64,000 nucleotides of DNA from a bacterium 1XD8-76 (GTDB lineage Bacteria; Bacillota; Clostridia; Lachnospirales; Lachnospiraceae). The notes under the pieces were generated by a model. It did no database searches and was not told the DNA's origin. It worked only from the letters and a program-made list of their open reading frames with translations. The position numbers and the translations under genes were made by a program. Location: NCBI GenBank assembly GCA_003611955.1, contig RAZE01000001.1, forward strand, positions 558,001 through 622,000. Direction: 5' to 3'. Each line of letters begins with the position of its first letter. Within the stretch, counting starts at the first letter, position 1. Shown here in pieces: positions 31,672-40,291 of the stretch.

Positions 31672-32553
31672 ATGTACGCAATCGAAAAGGAACTAAAGAT
31701 ATTAAGACAGTTCATCAGCCCGAAGCTTATGGACGACCTGAAAAAATGGAAATGCTATTCGGAGGATGAAATCCTGGCGGCAGAGAAGCGGCTCCATGTA
31801 AAACTCCCCGTTCCTATCCGGGACATTTATCGGCACATGGCAGACCTGTTGGTCACCAGCGGTTATCTGCGTCCATTGGAGCTTCTTCACTGGGAGGGAA
31901 GATATCTGGGATTTTTTCTTTCCCCCGGAGAAGACAGCGTGGTCGGGATACAAAAGGGCAAAACTTCGGGCGAGCTGTATATGTGGGAGGAAAATGATCC
32001 GAAAGGAATATCCTGGGAATATTTGGATAATCTGGAAACCGCCTGTGAGGAGGGGGATGAGGAGGGAAAACGAAAGGCTGTGGCAGCTTATCAGAAATAC
32101 TGGAAAAGGCGGAATATCCCTTTTATCCACGCTCCTTTAAACGTCCATAAGCAGGATCAAGGCCCTTGGTTTAACCAACACTTGGAAGGATATGGGTTAT
32201 TTTTGGCAATCCACTCCATCCAGGAATGGGAGGGAATGGCCTGGCATGAACATACAGGGGAAACAACCTGCCTGTTCAGCGATTTCTTCCCTGCAAGGTT
32301 TTCAAAGGAATATTTTCAAAACATCGCAGAGCGGATTCAGGATGATTTTAAACCTCTCTCGGACCATCCGGAACTGATGGATCTGGACGATTTTCCGTTG
32401 CGGATGGCATATGTCCACAAAGATCTGGAGGCTTTGCTGATTCTGGGGCTGGAACCGGTCTGTTTTATGCTGCTGACAAAGGGAGTGGCCGAACGGGCGT
32501 TGCTTGAAAAGGTTCAGGAACAGACCGGTCTGGCTTTTCATGTGGGATTTTAG
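31672..32553 (+). CDS. SMI1/KNR4 family immunity-type protein (second copy)
   Basis: 293 residues. Core at about 15-95: YSEDEILAAEKRLHVKLPVP, IRDIYRHMADLL and LRPLELLHWEGRYLGFFL, closely parallel to the upstream copy. ATG 31672 lies four bases after the previous stop and its site is inside that gene (AAAGGTGAG). The frame is open upstream but only as out-of-frame shadow of copy one. C-terminal half differs clearly, consistent with adaptation to another toxin. Confidence 0.8.
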   Translation: MYAIEKELKILRQFISPKLMDDLKKWKCYSEDEILAAEKRLHVKLPVPIRDIYRHMADLLVTSGYLRPLELLHWEGRYLGFFLSPGEDSVVGIQKGKTSGELYMWEENDPKGISWEYLDNLETACEEGDEEGKRKAVAAYQKYWKRRNIPFIHAPLNVHKQDQGPWFNQHLEGYGLFLAIHSIQEWEGMAWHEHTGETTCLFSDFFPARFSKEYFQNIAERIQDDFKPLSDHPELMDLDDFPLRMAYVHKDLEALLILGLEPVCFMLLTKGVAERALLEKVQEQTGLAFHVGF

Positions 32554-32602
32554 AAACAAGCCGGCAGGACAAGAAAATGAGAAAGCTTGCAGGGAGCAGA
32601 TG

Positions 32603-33466
32603 ATGAGGAAAAATAACAGAACAGGAAAACGGCTGCGGCTGACACCTCTTATATTGGGAGGTTATGCTGCATTTCTGGGCTTTGGTCTGATAGTGTTCGG
32701 GCTTGCTGAAATGAAGGAAGGGATCGGTATTGTCCGACTCCTGATCGGGCTTGGCATGGCGGGCTTTGGCTTGCTGGGGATATGGGATGGAGTGCGTGAT
32801 CTGGTCAGGCCGGATAAGAAGCCGGAACAGACACCTGCCCGCCAGTTTATCCTTACAGACATATCCGGAAACAGGACTTCCAATGTTACGGCGGAGGCTT
32901 TACAAAAACAGATGGAAAGCCTGATGGGAAGTGATAAAGGGGGCATTTTCAAACTCCAGATCCTGCCGCCTTTTGCGGTGCCGGAGACAGGGAACATAAG
33001 CCAGATTTTCTGCATGTATCACGAACTCTTTCGATTAACAGTATTTTTGGATGAATCGAAAGGCGGGTATGAATCATACCATAAAAGCGCAGAGCTTGAC
33101 GAGGCGAAAGACTGGTTTGAAAAACTCCTGACTGGCAACGCTGATCTTTCGGGGTGGAAAAAAATAGAGAATGGATATGACGAGGAAGAGGACGCCGAAT
33201 GTTTGATCAATACAGAAGAAGCCGGGTTGGGGAAAAGCGAAGCCGATACCCGGCAGATTGAGGAACACATAAAATCTTTCTGGCAGCAGCTTCAAAGAGA
33301 TCAGAAAGGCCAAATGCGGAACTGGCGCCAGCTTCTGGTGATTTTTGGAGAGAGCTGGCATGATGAACACACATTTTTCTCCACCAGGGATGTAGAACTG
33401 GCCATCGACGGTATCCATGAGGGAAAATACACAAAGGCAGTTCTGGAATGGGGAAGAGGCTCTTGA
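32603..33466 (+). CDS. Uncharacterised membrane protein in the immunity array
   Basis: 287 residues. Two membrane helices near the N-terminus (about 12-30 and 37-56: LILGGYAAFLGFGLIVFG and IVRLLIGLGMAGFGLLGIW), then a soluble domain of about 215 residues facing the cytoplasm or surface. AGGGAG sits six bases before ATG 32603 (ATG 32600 is an alternative). No family recognised. Its 3' end abuts a nuclease/transposase remnant, so the original C-terminus may be altered. Confidence 0.6.
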   Translation: MRKNNRTGKRLRLTPLILGGYAAFLGFGLIVFGLAEMKEGIGIVRLLIGLGMAGFGLLGIWDGVRDLVRPDKKPEQTPARQFILTDISGNRTSNVTAEALQKQMESLMGSDKGGIFKLQILPPFAVPETGNISQIFCMYHELFRLTVFLDESKGGYESYHKSAELDEAKDWFEKLLTGNADLSGWKKIENGYDEEEDAECLINTEEAGLGKSEADTRQIEEHIKSFWQQLQRDQKGQMRNWRQLLVIFGESWHDEHTFFSTRDVELAIDGIHEGKYTKAVLEWGRGS

Positions 33467-33668
33467 AGAGGGCTATGAGGAGGGAAAAACCGCTGGAGTG
33501 ATGGTGGGAAAGATAGAAGCACTATTTTATCTTTTGGAAGAGAAGGGTGCTGTACCGGAAGAGTTGGAAAAACGCATCATAGCGGAGACGGATGAAAATA
33601 CTTTGCGGAGATGGCTGAAGCTTGCCGGTAGTACAGAGAGCATGGAGGAGTTCCAGAGGAATCTGTAA
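33448..33668 (+). pseudogene. C-terminal remnant of an Rpn/PD-(D/E)XK transposase-type nuclease
   Basis: Only a tail is present: a Glu/Gly-rich EEALEEGYEEGKTAG stretch, then VGKIEALFYLLEEKGAVPEE and LRRWLKLAGSTESMEEFQ, the usual end of Rpn-like recombination-promoting nucleases. It overlaps the end of the preceding gene in another frame and has no catalytic core. It marks a past insertion or deletion at the island edge. Confidence 0.5.
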
Positions 33669-33690
33669 ACCGGCCGCTTTAAAATAGATT

Positions 33691-34785
33691 CTAACAATAT
33701 GCATTACAAGCCCCAATAACCATCTCCGCCTCCTCGTCCGTCATCTCCGGGAACAGCGGCAGCGTCACGCAGTGGCTTGCCAGATACTCCGCGTTCGGGC
33801 AGTCCCCCTCCCGATAGCCCAGATCCGCATAGGCTTTCTGCAGATGGCAGGGAACCGGATAGTGTCTGTGGCATTCGATATCTCTGTCCCTCATGTAAGC
33901 GACAAAATCCTCGGGATCTTTCACGGTGATCACAAAGAGATGGAAGACCGGTTCCGTGTTCTCGGGATGAGCCTGCATCGTGATCGCAGGGGTGGTGATC
34001 TCTCCGTGGTAGCGCGCGCCGATCTCCCGGCGGCGGGCAGTCCACTCGGGCAGATATTTTAAGCTGACGCTGAGGACCGCGCCCTGCAGTCCCTCCAGCC
34101 GGTAGTTGTAACCAATCACGTCGTGGTAGTAGCGGACCTGACAGCCCTGATTTTTGATTGTGGTGATGGCATCATAGTATTCTTTCTTATAGCAGGTCAC
34201 GCTGCCGCCCTCGCCGAAAGCGTAGAGGTTTTTGCCGGGGTAGAAGCTGAAGCACCCCAGTTCGCCGAGACCTCCCACCAGCTTCCCCTCATAGCGTGCA
34301 CCGTGGGCCTGGGCGCAGTCCTCCACCACAAAGAGATGATATTTGTCGGCGATGGCTTTCACTGCGCCAAATTCAAAGGGCTGTCCGTAGAGATGGACGC
34401 CGAGAATGGCCTTTGTTCTGTCCGTGATCTTTTCTTCTATCTTGTCGGGATCCAGTTCCCAGGTGTCCGCCGTACAGTCCACAAAGACCGGCGTGGCGCC
34501 GGTGTAGGTGACGCCCCAGGCGGTAGCGATATAGGTGTTGGCGGGAACGATGACCTCGTCCCCCGCGCCGATGCCCAGCGCCATCATGGCGCAGTGCAGG
34601 GCGGAAGTGCCGTTGTTCACGCCGGCGGCGTAAGGCACGCCGCAGAATGCGGCAAATTCTCTGTCGAACTGATCCGCGAACCGCCCGCCCGAGAAAGCGG
34701 TCTCCCGGCAGACCGCGTCTATCGCATCCATATATTCCTTTCTGTGTTTCTCAAAATCTCTGGATAAATCGATTCTTTTCAGCAT
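33691..34785 (-). CDS. DegT/DnrJ/EryC1 family aminotransferase
   Basis: 364 residues. PLP lysine K185 in CFSFYPGKNLYAFGEGG, with VNNGTSALHCAMMALGIG, DEVIVPANTYIAT and VEDCAQAHGARYEGK. These enzymes transaminate keto sugars on nucleotide carriers, making amino sugars for surface glycans or antibiotics. It is the last gene of a four-gene minus-strand operon with two glycosyltransferases and an FAD enzyme, so a modified sugar for a surface polymer is probable. A keto-sugar-forming dehydratase is not in the window. Confidence 0.92.
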   Translation of the reverse strand: MLKRIDLSRDFEKHRKEYMDAIDAVCRETAFSGGRFADQFDREFAAFCGVPYAAGVNNGTSALHCAMMALGIGAGDEVIVPANTYIATAWGVTYTGATPVFVDCTADTWELDPDKIEEKITDRTKAILGVHLYGQPFEFGAVKAIADKYHLFVVEDCAQAHGARYEGKLVGGLGELGCFSFYPGKNLYAFGEGGSVTCYKKEYYDAITTIKNQGCQVRYYHDVIGYNYRLEGLQGAVLSVSLKYLPEWTARRREIGARYHGEITTPAITMQAHPENTEPVFHLFVITVKDPEDFVAYMRDRDIECHRHYPVPCHLQKAYADLGYREGDCPNAEYLASHCVTLPLFPEMTDEEAEMVIGACNAYC

Positions 34786-34813
34786 GTTTGACCTCCCCGC
34801 TGCAGCTGTCTCT

Positions 34814-35557
34814 TTATTTTCTTTTGTCTTCCAGACGGAACTCCCGATGGAGCCGTCTCATCTGGATCAGATAGTTTTTGATAGTTTTCCAGATTTTCAC
34901 GGTGGTGTTATAGTCCTCCTGCCATTCCACGGGCATATCGCAGATACGCATTCCCATCCGCTCCGCCCGCAGGAGAAACTCGATCGTGTAAAACCAGCCG
35001 TTGTCGTCTCCGCAGACGGAAACCAGCTTCTCGGCTGCCTCCCTGCGCAGAAAAGTAAAGCCGCACACGGCGTCGGTGGCCTTCATATGAAAAACGGCTT
35101 TCAGCAGAAAAACCAGACCCATCGAGGTGATCTTTCGATACCATTTCCGGCCTTTCGTGTCGGAAGCTTTGGAAAAACGGCTTCCGTTGACATACTGCAG
35201 TTTTTCATCCCGCTGAAACAGCTCGACGGCCTGTCCCAGATGTTTGATATCCGTGGAGAGATCGATGTCCATATAGCCGACCAGGGAGCACTTGTTGAGG
35301 GCAATTCCTTTTCGAAAGGCCACGCCCACTCCTCTCTCGCCCACACGCACATATGAGACTTCCGGATATTTGTCGGCGAGTCTTTTTCCGATTTCGGGCG
35401 TCTCATCTTCGGACCCGTTGTCCAGGATGGTGATCCGGTACGGGACAGTCAGGTGTTCTTTGGCGTAAGCGACGGTTTTCTCGATGCCTTTTTCGAGTCG
35501 AAGCCGCTCGTTTAACACGGGAAATAGTATGTTGATATCAGTCACTTTTGTTTCCAT
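34814..35557 (-). CDS. Family 2 glycosyltransferase (dolichyl-phosphate mannose synthase-like)
   Basis: 247 residues. NILFPVLNERLRLEKGI, ILDNGSEDET (nucleotide binding), the GERGVGVAFRKGI helix, MDIDLSTD as the metal DxD and GFTFLRREAAEKL. No membrane segments. It likely moves a sugar from a nucleotide donor to a polyprenyl phosphate or a similar acceptor. It lies 28 bases from the aminotransferase and 16 from the next glycosyltransferase. Confidence 0.88.
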   Translation of the reverse strand: METKVTDINILFPVLNERLRLEKGIEKTVAYAKEHLTVPYRITILDNGSEDETPEIGKRLADKYPEVSYVRVGERGVGVAFRKGIALNKCSLVGYMDIDLSTDIKHLGQAVELFQRDEKLQYVNGSRFSKASDTKGRKWYRKITSMGLVFLLKAVFHMKATDAVCGFTFLRREAAEKLVSVCGDDNGWFYTIEFLLRAERMGMRICDMPVEWQEDYNTTVKIWKTIKNYLIQMRRLHREFRLEDKRK

Positions 35558-35573
35558 TCTCTGTCGCTCTCTT

Positions 35574-36512
35574 TCAGGAATTTACGATTTTTTCAATGTC
35601 CGAGATCAGGTACTGCTGCCGCTTGAAGATCAGGTTCAGGATCACGGACAGGTACTTCAGAATAATAGTGAGCAGGGCAAACACGCCGAAAAATCCCAGG
35701 GAGAGGAAGATCATTGTGGAAAGCCACCCCTCCACCGGTTTGTTTTTATTGAAGATATCGGAAATCGCGTAGACCGCCATACCGATCGAAAAGAGCAGGA
35801 AAGAACCGGAGACGATGGTGGAGATCCGTTCCATCACATTGGTAAAGTAGATGAAAGAATCCAGGGCGAGGGAAGTGCGCTCCGAGGAGACGCCGCGTTT
35901 CCCGGACGTGCGGCTGCCAGCGGGATCATACCCGATCGTAGCCGTGCGGAGGCCGCAGTTTTTGTAGACAGCCTTCCGGTAGGGGATATGGATACCCATC
36001 GCCTTGATGCGGTTGACGGCTCTGCGGGATACAAGGCGGAAAGTCTCGGGACCGATTTTCCCATTGCCTTTGCTGGTTCTATTGTAGAGGGCGTAAAAAA
36101 GGCTGGAAGTGAAACGCAGTTTTTTTCTGGCGCTTGCGGCCACGATATCGTTTCCTTCCAGAAGTTTATCGTAGAGCTGAACGATGACCGCCGGGTCATA
36201 GTCCACGAAAACCGTATCAAATTCATAGACGAAATCTCCGATGGCAAGGTCTCTTCCGGCGTTCATGGAGCTCTCCAGGCCGTGGAAGAAGCTCATATGA
36301 ACTACATTTACCATAATGCGCAGATCGTTTCGGGCGATGTAACTCCGAAGGACGTCCATTGTGTTGTCGCTGCAGCTGTCTTCCACGCAGATCAGTTCAA
36401 ACTGCTCGAACTTTTTTTCGCAGACCGGGAGAACCTGATCCAGGAAATGTTCCAGCTGAGCGCCGTCGTTATGCAGATAAATGACAAGTGAGATAAATTT
36501 TTTTTCTTTCAT
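35574..36512 (-). CDS. Membrane-anchored family 2 glycosyltransferase (GtrB/ArnC-like)
   Basis: 312 residues. GT2 domain 1-225 (SLVIYLHNDGAQLEHFLDQV, ICVEDSCSDNTMDVL, VYEFDTV) followed by two membrane helices (about 235-258 and 270-297) as in polyprenyl-phosphate sugar transferases. LHND and EFDT are less usual than the common NE and DxD forms. ATG 36512 follows GAGGAAAG, so the longer in-frame start is not used. It lies 13 bases after the FAD enzyme. Confidence 0.85.
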   Translation of the reverse strand: MKEKKFISLVIYLHNDGAQLEHFLDQVLPVCEKKFEQFELICVEDSCSDNTMDVLRSYIARNDLRIMVNVVHMSFFHGLESSMNAGRDLAIGDFVYEFDTVFVDYDPAVIVQLYDKLLEGNDIVAASARKKLRFTSSLFYALYNRTSKGNGKIGPETFRLVSRRAVNRIKAMGIHIPYRKAVYKNCGLRTATIGYDPAGSRTSGKRGVSSERTSLALDSFIYFTNVMERISTIVSGSFLLFSIGMAVYAISDIFNKNKPVEGWLSTMIFLSLGFFGVFALLTIILKYLSVILNLIFKRQQYLISDIEKIVNS

Positions 36513-36525
36513 ATCTTTCCTCATA

Positions 36526-37665
36526 TTAGAGATATTCGTCCAGGTCATATACCGTGTTGATCTTGCCGGACAGTACGCTGATAAAGGTGGGAGACTCGCT
36601 CATCACGCGGATCGCCGTGGGCCTGGAATCGTCCACCTCGGAGCTCTTTAGGATGGGCTTCATGGAGTACAGCGATTCTACGTAGGAGTAAGCGTATTCC
36701 GGTTTCAGATATTTGTCCGCCAGACGGGACATGTAGGGCCATGCGGAAGCCGGCCTGTGGGCGCATGTATTGCAGTTTCCGAGGGCGCCGGGGGAACATC
36801 CCTTTTCATCGCTCTCGAGACCCTGTTGACAGTGGAAAGTCGGTCTGCCTTCATAGCTGGTCACATGGGGAGTGAAGGTGACGGAGGTCAGAGAGTGAAG
36901 CCCTGTCTTACCGAAGGGCATAATCGAAAAGAAAGGACCGTCCATCACGGTGATGCCCGTATCTTTCAAAAGCTCGGAAGGCCTGCAGAGAATGATCTCG
37001 CAGAGCTCATATTTAATGTCAAAGAAGTTCTTGTCTATGCCCTCCGTCTTATCGATGATCTGGTTGACGGAGGCGTAGGAGGAATTTAATACGAAGGACG
37101 TATCAAATATTGTTCCGTCCTCCAGGGAGACGCAGAAAGCGGCGCCGTCCTTCCGGATGCTCCGTATCCTCGCGTCGAACAGGATGTCCACATTTTTATT
37201 TCCGCTTAGTATATCCTCATAATATTTCTGAAGGATCTTCGCGTCGTAGGTGTATTCTTCGGTCAGGAAAGCGCCGTCGCACATACCGGGGTTAAAGTAT
37301 CTGTCGGGGGAGGTCTCCAGGCATTTGATGTCTGCCGCCCTGCAGAATTCACGAAATTGCTCGGCGTTCGTCCAGGAAAATTTTTCCGAGGTGGCGTAGA
37401 CCTGATCGAACCGATCGTGGACACAGAAACCGAAATCCTCACAGAATCTCCGAAAATATCCGGCGGATTTCACGGCGGTGGTGAGGCTTCTGGGATAGTG
37501 ATAGCCCATATGGACTCTGGCCTGGTTGATGTAGGTGGCTCTCTGAAAAGGCGCGCCGTCATATTCCAGAACCAGTACATGTTCGTCCTTTCGGGCACAG
37601 AAAGCGGCGGCATATAAGCCGTAGAGTCCTGCGCCGATGATGATCTTGTCGTAATGACGAGCCAT
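36526..37665 (-). CDS. FAD-dependent oxidoreductase (UDP-galactopyranose mutase/amine oxidase fold)
   Basis: 379 residues. N-terminal Rossmann motif YDKIIIGAGLYGLYAAAFC with an acidic end VLVLEYD binds FAD; NQARVHMGYHYPRS follows. C-terminal half ends in a flavin-type DSRPTAIRVMSESPTFISV segment. Four Cys in CSPGALGNCNTCAH may bind metal or form disulfides. First gene of the minus-strand sugar operon; it may oxidise or isomerise the sugar later used by the DegT enzyme. Start ATG 37665 after AGGAACC. Confidence 0.78.
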   Translation of the reverse strand: MARHYDKIIIGAGLYGLYAAAFCARKDEHVLVLEYDGAPFQRATYINQARVHMGYHYPRSLTTAVKSAGYFRRFCEDFGFCVHDRFDQVYATSEKFSWTNAEQFREFCRAADIKCLETSPDRYFNPGMCDGAFLTEEYTYDAKILQKYYEDILSGNKNVDILFDARIRSIRKDGAAFCVSLEDGTIFDTSFVLNSSYASVNQIIDKTEGIDKNFFDIKYELCEIILCRPSELLKDTGITVMDGPFFSIMPFGKTGLHSLTSVTFTPHVTSYEGRPTFHCQQGLESDEKGCSPGALGNCNTCAHRPASAWPYMSRLADKYLKPEYAYSYVESLYSMKPILKSSEVDDSRPTAIRVMSESPTFISVLSGKINTVYDLDEYL

Positions 37666-37818
37666 ATAAATCAGGTTCCTTTCCACAAAACAGTATGTTA
37701 AGTATAGCTCTTTCTCCCGGCGAATGCAAGAGGAATGCCGCGGATAAAAGGATTGCATAAAAGAAGAGGGAAAGCTATAATGGAGAGGAGTAAAAAGAAC
37801 GGGGAGAGGAAACAGCGT

Positions 37819-38703
37819 ATGCGTTTGAACAGTATGTGCATCAGATGCCTGGTGGATAAACAGCAGGGGCGGATCGCCGGCTTTGCGGACGAGGAGAAGA
37901 ATACGGCGTACATGAAGGAGATCGCGAAGATCATAGGGGAGAGCGGCGATGAGGCGAGTTCGGCGTATCTGGTATACTTATTTAATCAGGTGTACAGGCG
38001 GTATTTTGGGGAGACAAAAGATTATACGGGGATAAAGAAAGAGTACAATGCCTATGTGCTGGAGATGGAAGACGATCTCTATGAAAAGATCCTGGGCGCG
38101 GAGGATCCGCTGGCGCAGTCCATCGTCTATGCCCGCATCGGAAATTATATCGATTTCGGAGCCATGCAGAATGTGGAAAAGGACGTGTTTTTGAAGCTGT
38201 TTGAGGACAAGGGAAAAAATCGGTTGGACCGGGCAGTCTACGAAGACTTTCTTCGGGACTGCAGCGAGGGAGAGAAGTTTTTGCTCCTGACGGATAACTG
38301 CGGCGAGATCGTTTTGGATAAACTGTTTTTGCGAGAACTGAAAAAGCGGTTTCCCCATCTGGATATCTGTGTCATGGTGAAGGGCGAGGAAGTGCTGAAC
38401 GATGCGACGATGGAGGATGCGGAGGAGACGGGTGTCTGCGGTGTGGCCAGGGTGATTCCCAACGGAAACGGTGTGGCCGGAACGGTGGAAGAGATGTTGA
38501 GCAGAGAGGGGCTGAAGACGCTTGAGCAGGCGGATGTTATTCTGGCGAAAGGGCAGGCAAATTTTGAGACATTGAGCGGCTGCGGCAGAAATATCTATTA
38601 CTCGTTCCTCTGCAAGTGCGACTGGTTTTCCGGCCGTTTTGGCGTGGAGAGGAATACGGGAATGTTTATCCGGGAAAAAGAAGGGAGAATGGAAAAATGT
38701 TGA
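37819..38703 (+). CDS. DUF89 family protein (ARMT1-like damage-control phosphatase)
   Basis: 294 residues from ATG 37819 (GGGGAGAGG upstream; ATG 37780 is an alternative). N-terminal MCIRCLVDKQ, then FLLLTDNCGEIVLDKL (the metal-binding Asp-Asn), VMVKGEEVLNDATMEDAEE and DVILAKGQANFETLSG are DUF89 marks. Family enzymes are metal-dependent phosphatases that remove damaged sugar phosphates. The zinc-ribbon gene overlaps its end by seven bases. Confidence 0.85.
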   Translation: MRLNSMCIRCLVDKQQGRIAGFADEEKNTAYMKEIAKIIGESGDEASSAYLVYLFNQVYRRYFGETKDYTGIKKEYNAYVLEMEDDLYEKILGAEDPLAQSIVYARIGNYIDFGAMQNVEKDVFLKLFEDKGKNRLDRAVYEDFLRDCSEGEKFLLLTDNCGEIVLDKLFLRELKKRFPHLDICVMVKGEEVLNDATMEDAEETGVCGVARVIPNGNGVAGTVEEMLSREGLKTLEQADVILAKGQANFETLSGCGRNIYYSFLCKCDWFSGRFGVERNTGMFIREKEGRMEKC

Positions 38704-38960
38704 TCATTTGGGGATTCAGGGATACCGACAGGGAACTTGGCACGGTGGATTATCTGCACTGTAACCGATGCAACAATGACAGCAACTGGCGGCTGCAGCG
38801 GACGACTTCGTGGTTTACGTTGTTTTTTATTCCGGTGATACCATATCGCAGAGTGTACTATGTATACTGCCCGATCTGTCGCTGGACAACGGAGATACCG
38901 AAGGAGGAGGCAAAGCGGATCATGGAGAGAAACGAAGCCGCTACGATAACGCAGAGCTGA
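38697..38960 (+). CDS. Small zinc-ribbon protein
   Basis: 87 residues. HCNRCNND and YCPICRWTT form a CxxC...CxxC ribbon around a hydrophobic middle (WFTLFFIPVIPYRRVYYVYC), matching the zinc-ribbon family found across Firmicutes with the IPVIPY segment. No function is established. Its start overlaps the DUF89 gene, so it is translated from the same mRNA. Confidence 0.8.
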   Translation: MLIIWGFRDTDRELGTVDYLHCNRCNNDSNWRLQRTTSWFTLFFIPVIPYRRVYYVYCPICRWTTEIPKEEAKRIMERNEAATITQS

Positions 38961-39036
38961 CATTTTATCTGGACAAATGGAAAAGGTTGTACTAAGATAA
39001 AAAAAACGGCAATGCCGGGCAGGAGAGGAGAGAATT

Positions 39037-40062
39037 ATGGAGAAAAAACAGCTTGACTGGTCAAACCTTGGTTTTGGTTATATTCAGACGGAGGCAAGAT
39101 TCGTATCGAACTACAAAGACGGGGCGTGGGATGACGGAGCGATCGTCACCGATGCCAATATTACTTTAAATGAGTGCGCCGGCGTATTTCAGTATGCGCA
39201 GACGATCTTCGAGGGACTGAAAGCCTACACAACGGAGGACGGGCATATCGTGTGTTTCCGCCCGGATTTGAACGCAGCCAGAATGGCGGACTCCGCGAGA
39301 AGACTGGAGATGCCCGCATTTCCGGAGGAGCGGTTTGTGGATGCCGTGGTGCAGGTAGTTAAGGAGAACGCCGCTTACGTACCTCCCTTTGGCTCGGGGG
39401 CTACGCTGTACATCCGTCCCTATATGATGGGAACGAACCCGGTGATCGGCGTGAAACCTGCGGACGAGTATATGTTCCGTATCTTTGTGACACCGGTGGG
39501 CCCTTACTTTAAGGGCGGCGCAAAGCCGCTGACGATCAAGGTGAGCGATTTCGACAGAGCAGCGCCGAACGGCACAGGCCATATCAAGGCGGGACTGAAC
39601 TATGCGATGAGCCTGCATGCGATCGTGAGAGCTCACGAGGAGGGATACGCGGAGAATATGTATCTGGATCCCCAGACGAGAACGAAGGTGGAGGAGACCG
39701 GCGGGGCGAATTTCATCTTCATCACAAAGGACGGCGGGCTGGTGACTCCGAAGTCCAGCAGTATTCTGCCCTCCATCACGAGACGTTCTCTGGTGTATGT
39801 GGCAAAACATTACCTGGGCATGGAAGTGGAGGAGAGAGAAGTATATCTGGACGAAGTGAAGGACTTCGCGGAGTGCGGTCTCTGCGGCACGGCGGCGGTG
39901 ATCTCCCCTGTCGGAAAGATCGTGGATCACGGAAAGGAGATCTGCCTGCCCAGCGGTATGGACGAGATGGGACCTGCGACAAAGAAACTGTATGATACGC
40001 TGACAGGAATCCAGATGGGTAAACTGGAAGCGCCGGAAGGATGGATCAGGACGATCCTGTAG
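39037..40062 (+). CDS. ilvE: Branched-chain amino acid aminotransferase
   Basis: 341 residues, class IV (type II BCAT) aminotransferase. PLP lysine K184 in GHIKAGLNYA, ATLYIRPYMMGTNPVIGVKP, TKVEETGGANFIFI and CGLCGTAAVISPVG (with the CxxC redox pair). It converts leucine, isoleucine and valine to their keto acids and back with glutamate. No other ilv/leu genes or T-box leader are adjacent. GAGAGGAGAG precedes ATG 39037. Confidence 0.95.
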   Translation: MEKKQLDWSNLGFGYIQTEARFVSNYKDGAWDDGAIVTDANITLNECAGVFQYAQTIFEGLKAYTTEDGHIVCFRPDLNAARMADSARRLEMPAFPEERFVDAVVQVVKENAAYVPPFGSGATLYIRPYMMGTNPVIGVKPADEYMFRIFVTPVGPYFKGGAKPLTIKVSDFDRAAPNGTGHIKAGLNYAMSLHAIVRAHEEGYAENMYLDPQTRTKVEETGGANFIFITKDGGLVTPKSSSILPSITRRSLVYVAKHYLGMEVEEREVYLDEVKDFAECGLCGTAAVISPVGKIVDHGKEICLPSGMDEMGPATKKLYDTLTGIQMGKLEAPEGWIRTIL

Positions 40063-40071
40063 ATAGTTATT

Positions 40072-40284
40072 ATGGATGAACAGGAAAAAATGATAGAGGA
40101 AGTTCTGCGGCACCTGGATCACGAGATGGAGATAGGAGCGCTGAAGATGAGTGTGAATTTCAACGAGCTGCAGGAGGAGGAGAAGCTGGTGGACCACAAA
40201 TGCTGCCATATGTACGGAAGACCCGTGAATGAAGTGGTGGGTTTTCTGGACATGTATTCGGACTCCTCGATGGAAAAGGAATGA
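40072..40284 (+). CDS. Small acidic protein of unknown function
   Basis: 70 residues, acidic helical N-terminal half (QEKMIEEVLRHLDHEMEIGA), then DHKCCHMYGRP. It starts nine bases after ilvE and has no strong ribosome-binding site, so it depends on the upstream transcript. No family recognised; could be spurious, but its codon pattern fits a real gene. Confidence 0.5.
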   Translation: MDEQEKMIEEVLRHLDHEMEIGALKMSVNFNELQEEEKLVDHKCCHMYGRPVNEVVGFLDMYSDSSMEKE

Positions 40285-40291
40285 GAAGCAT

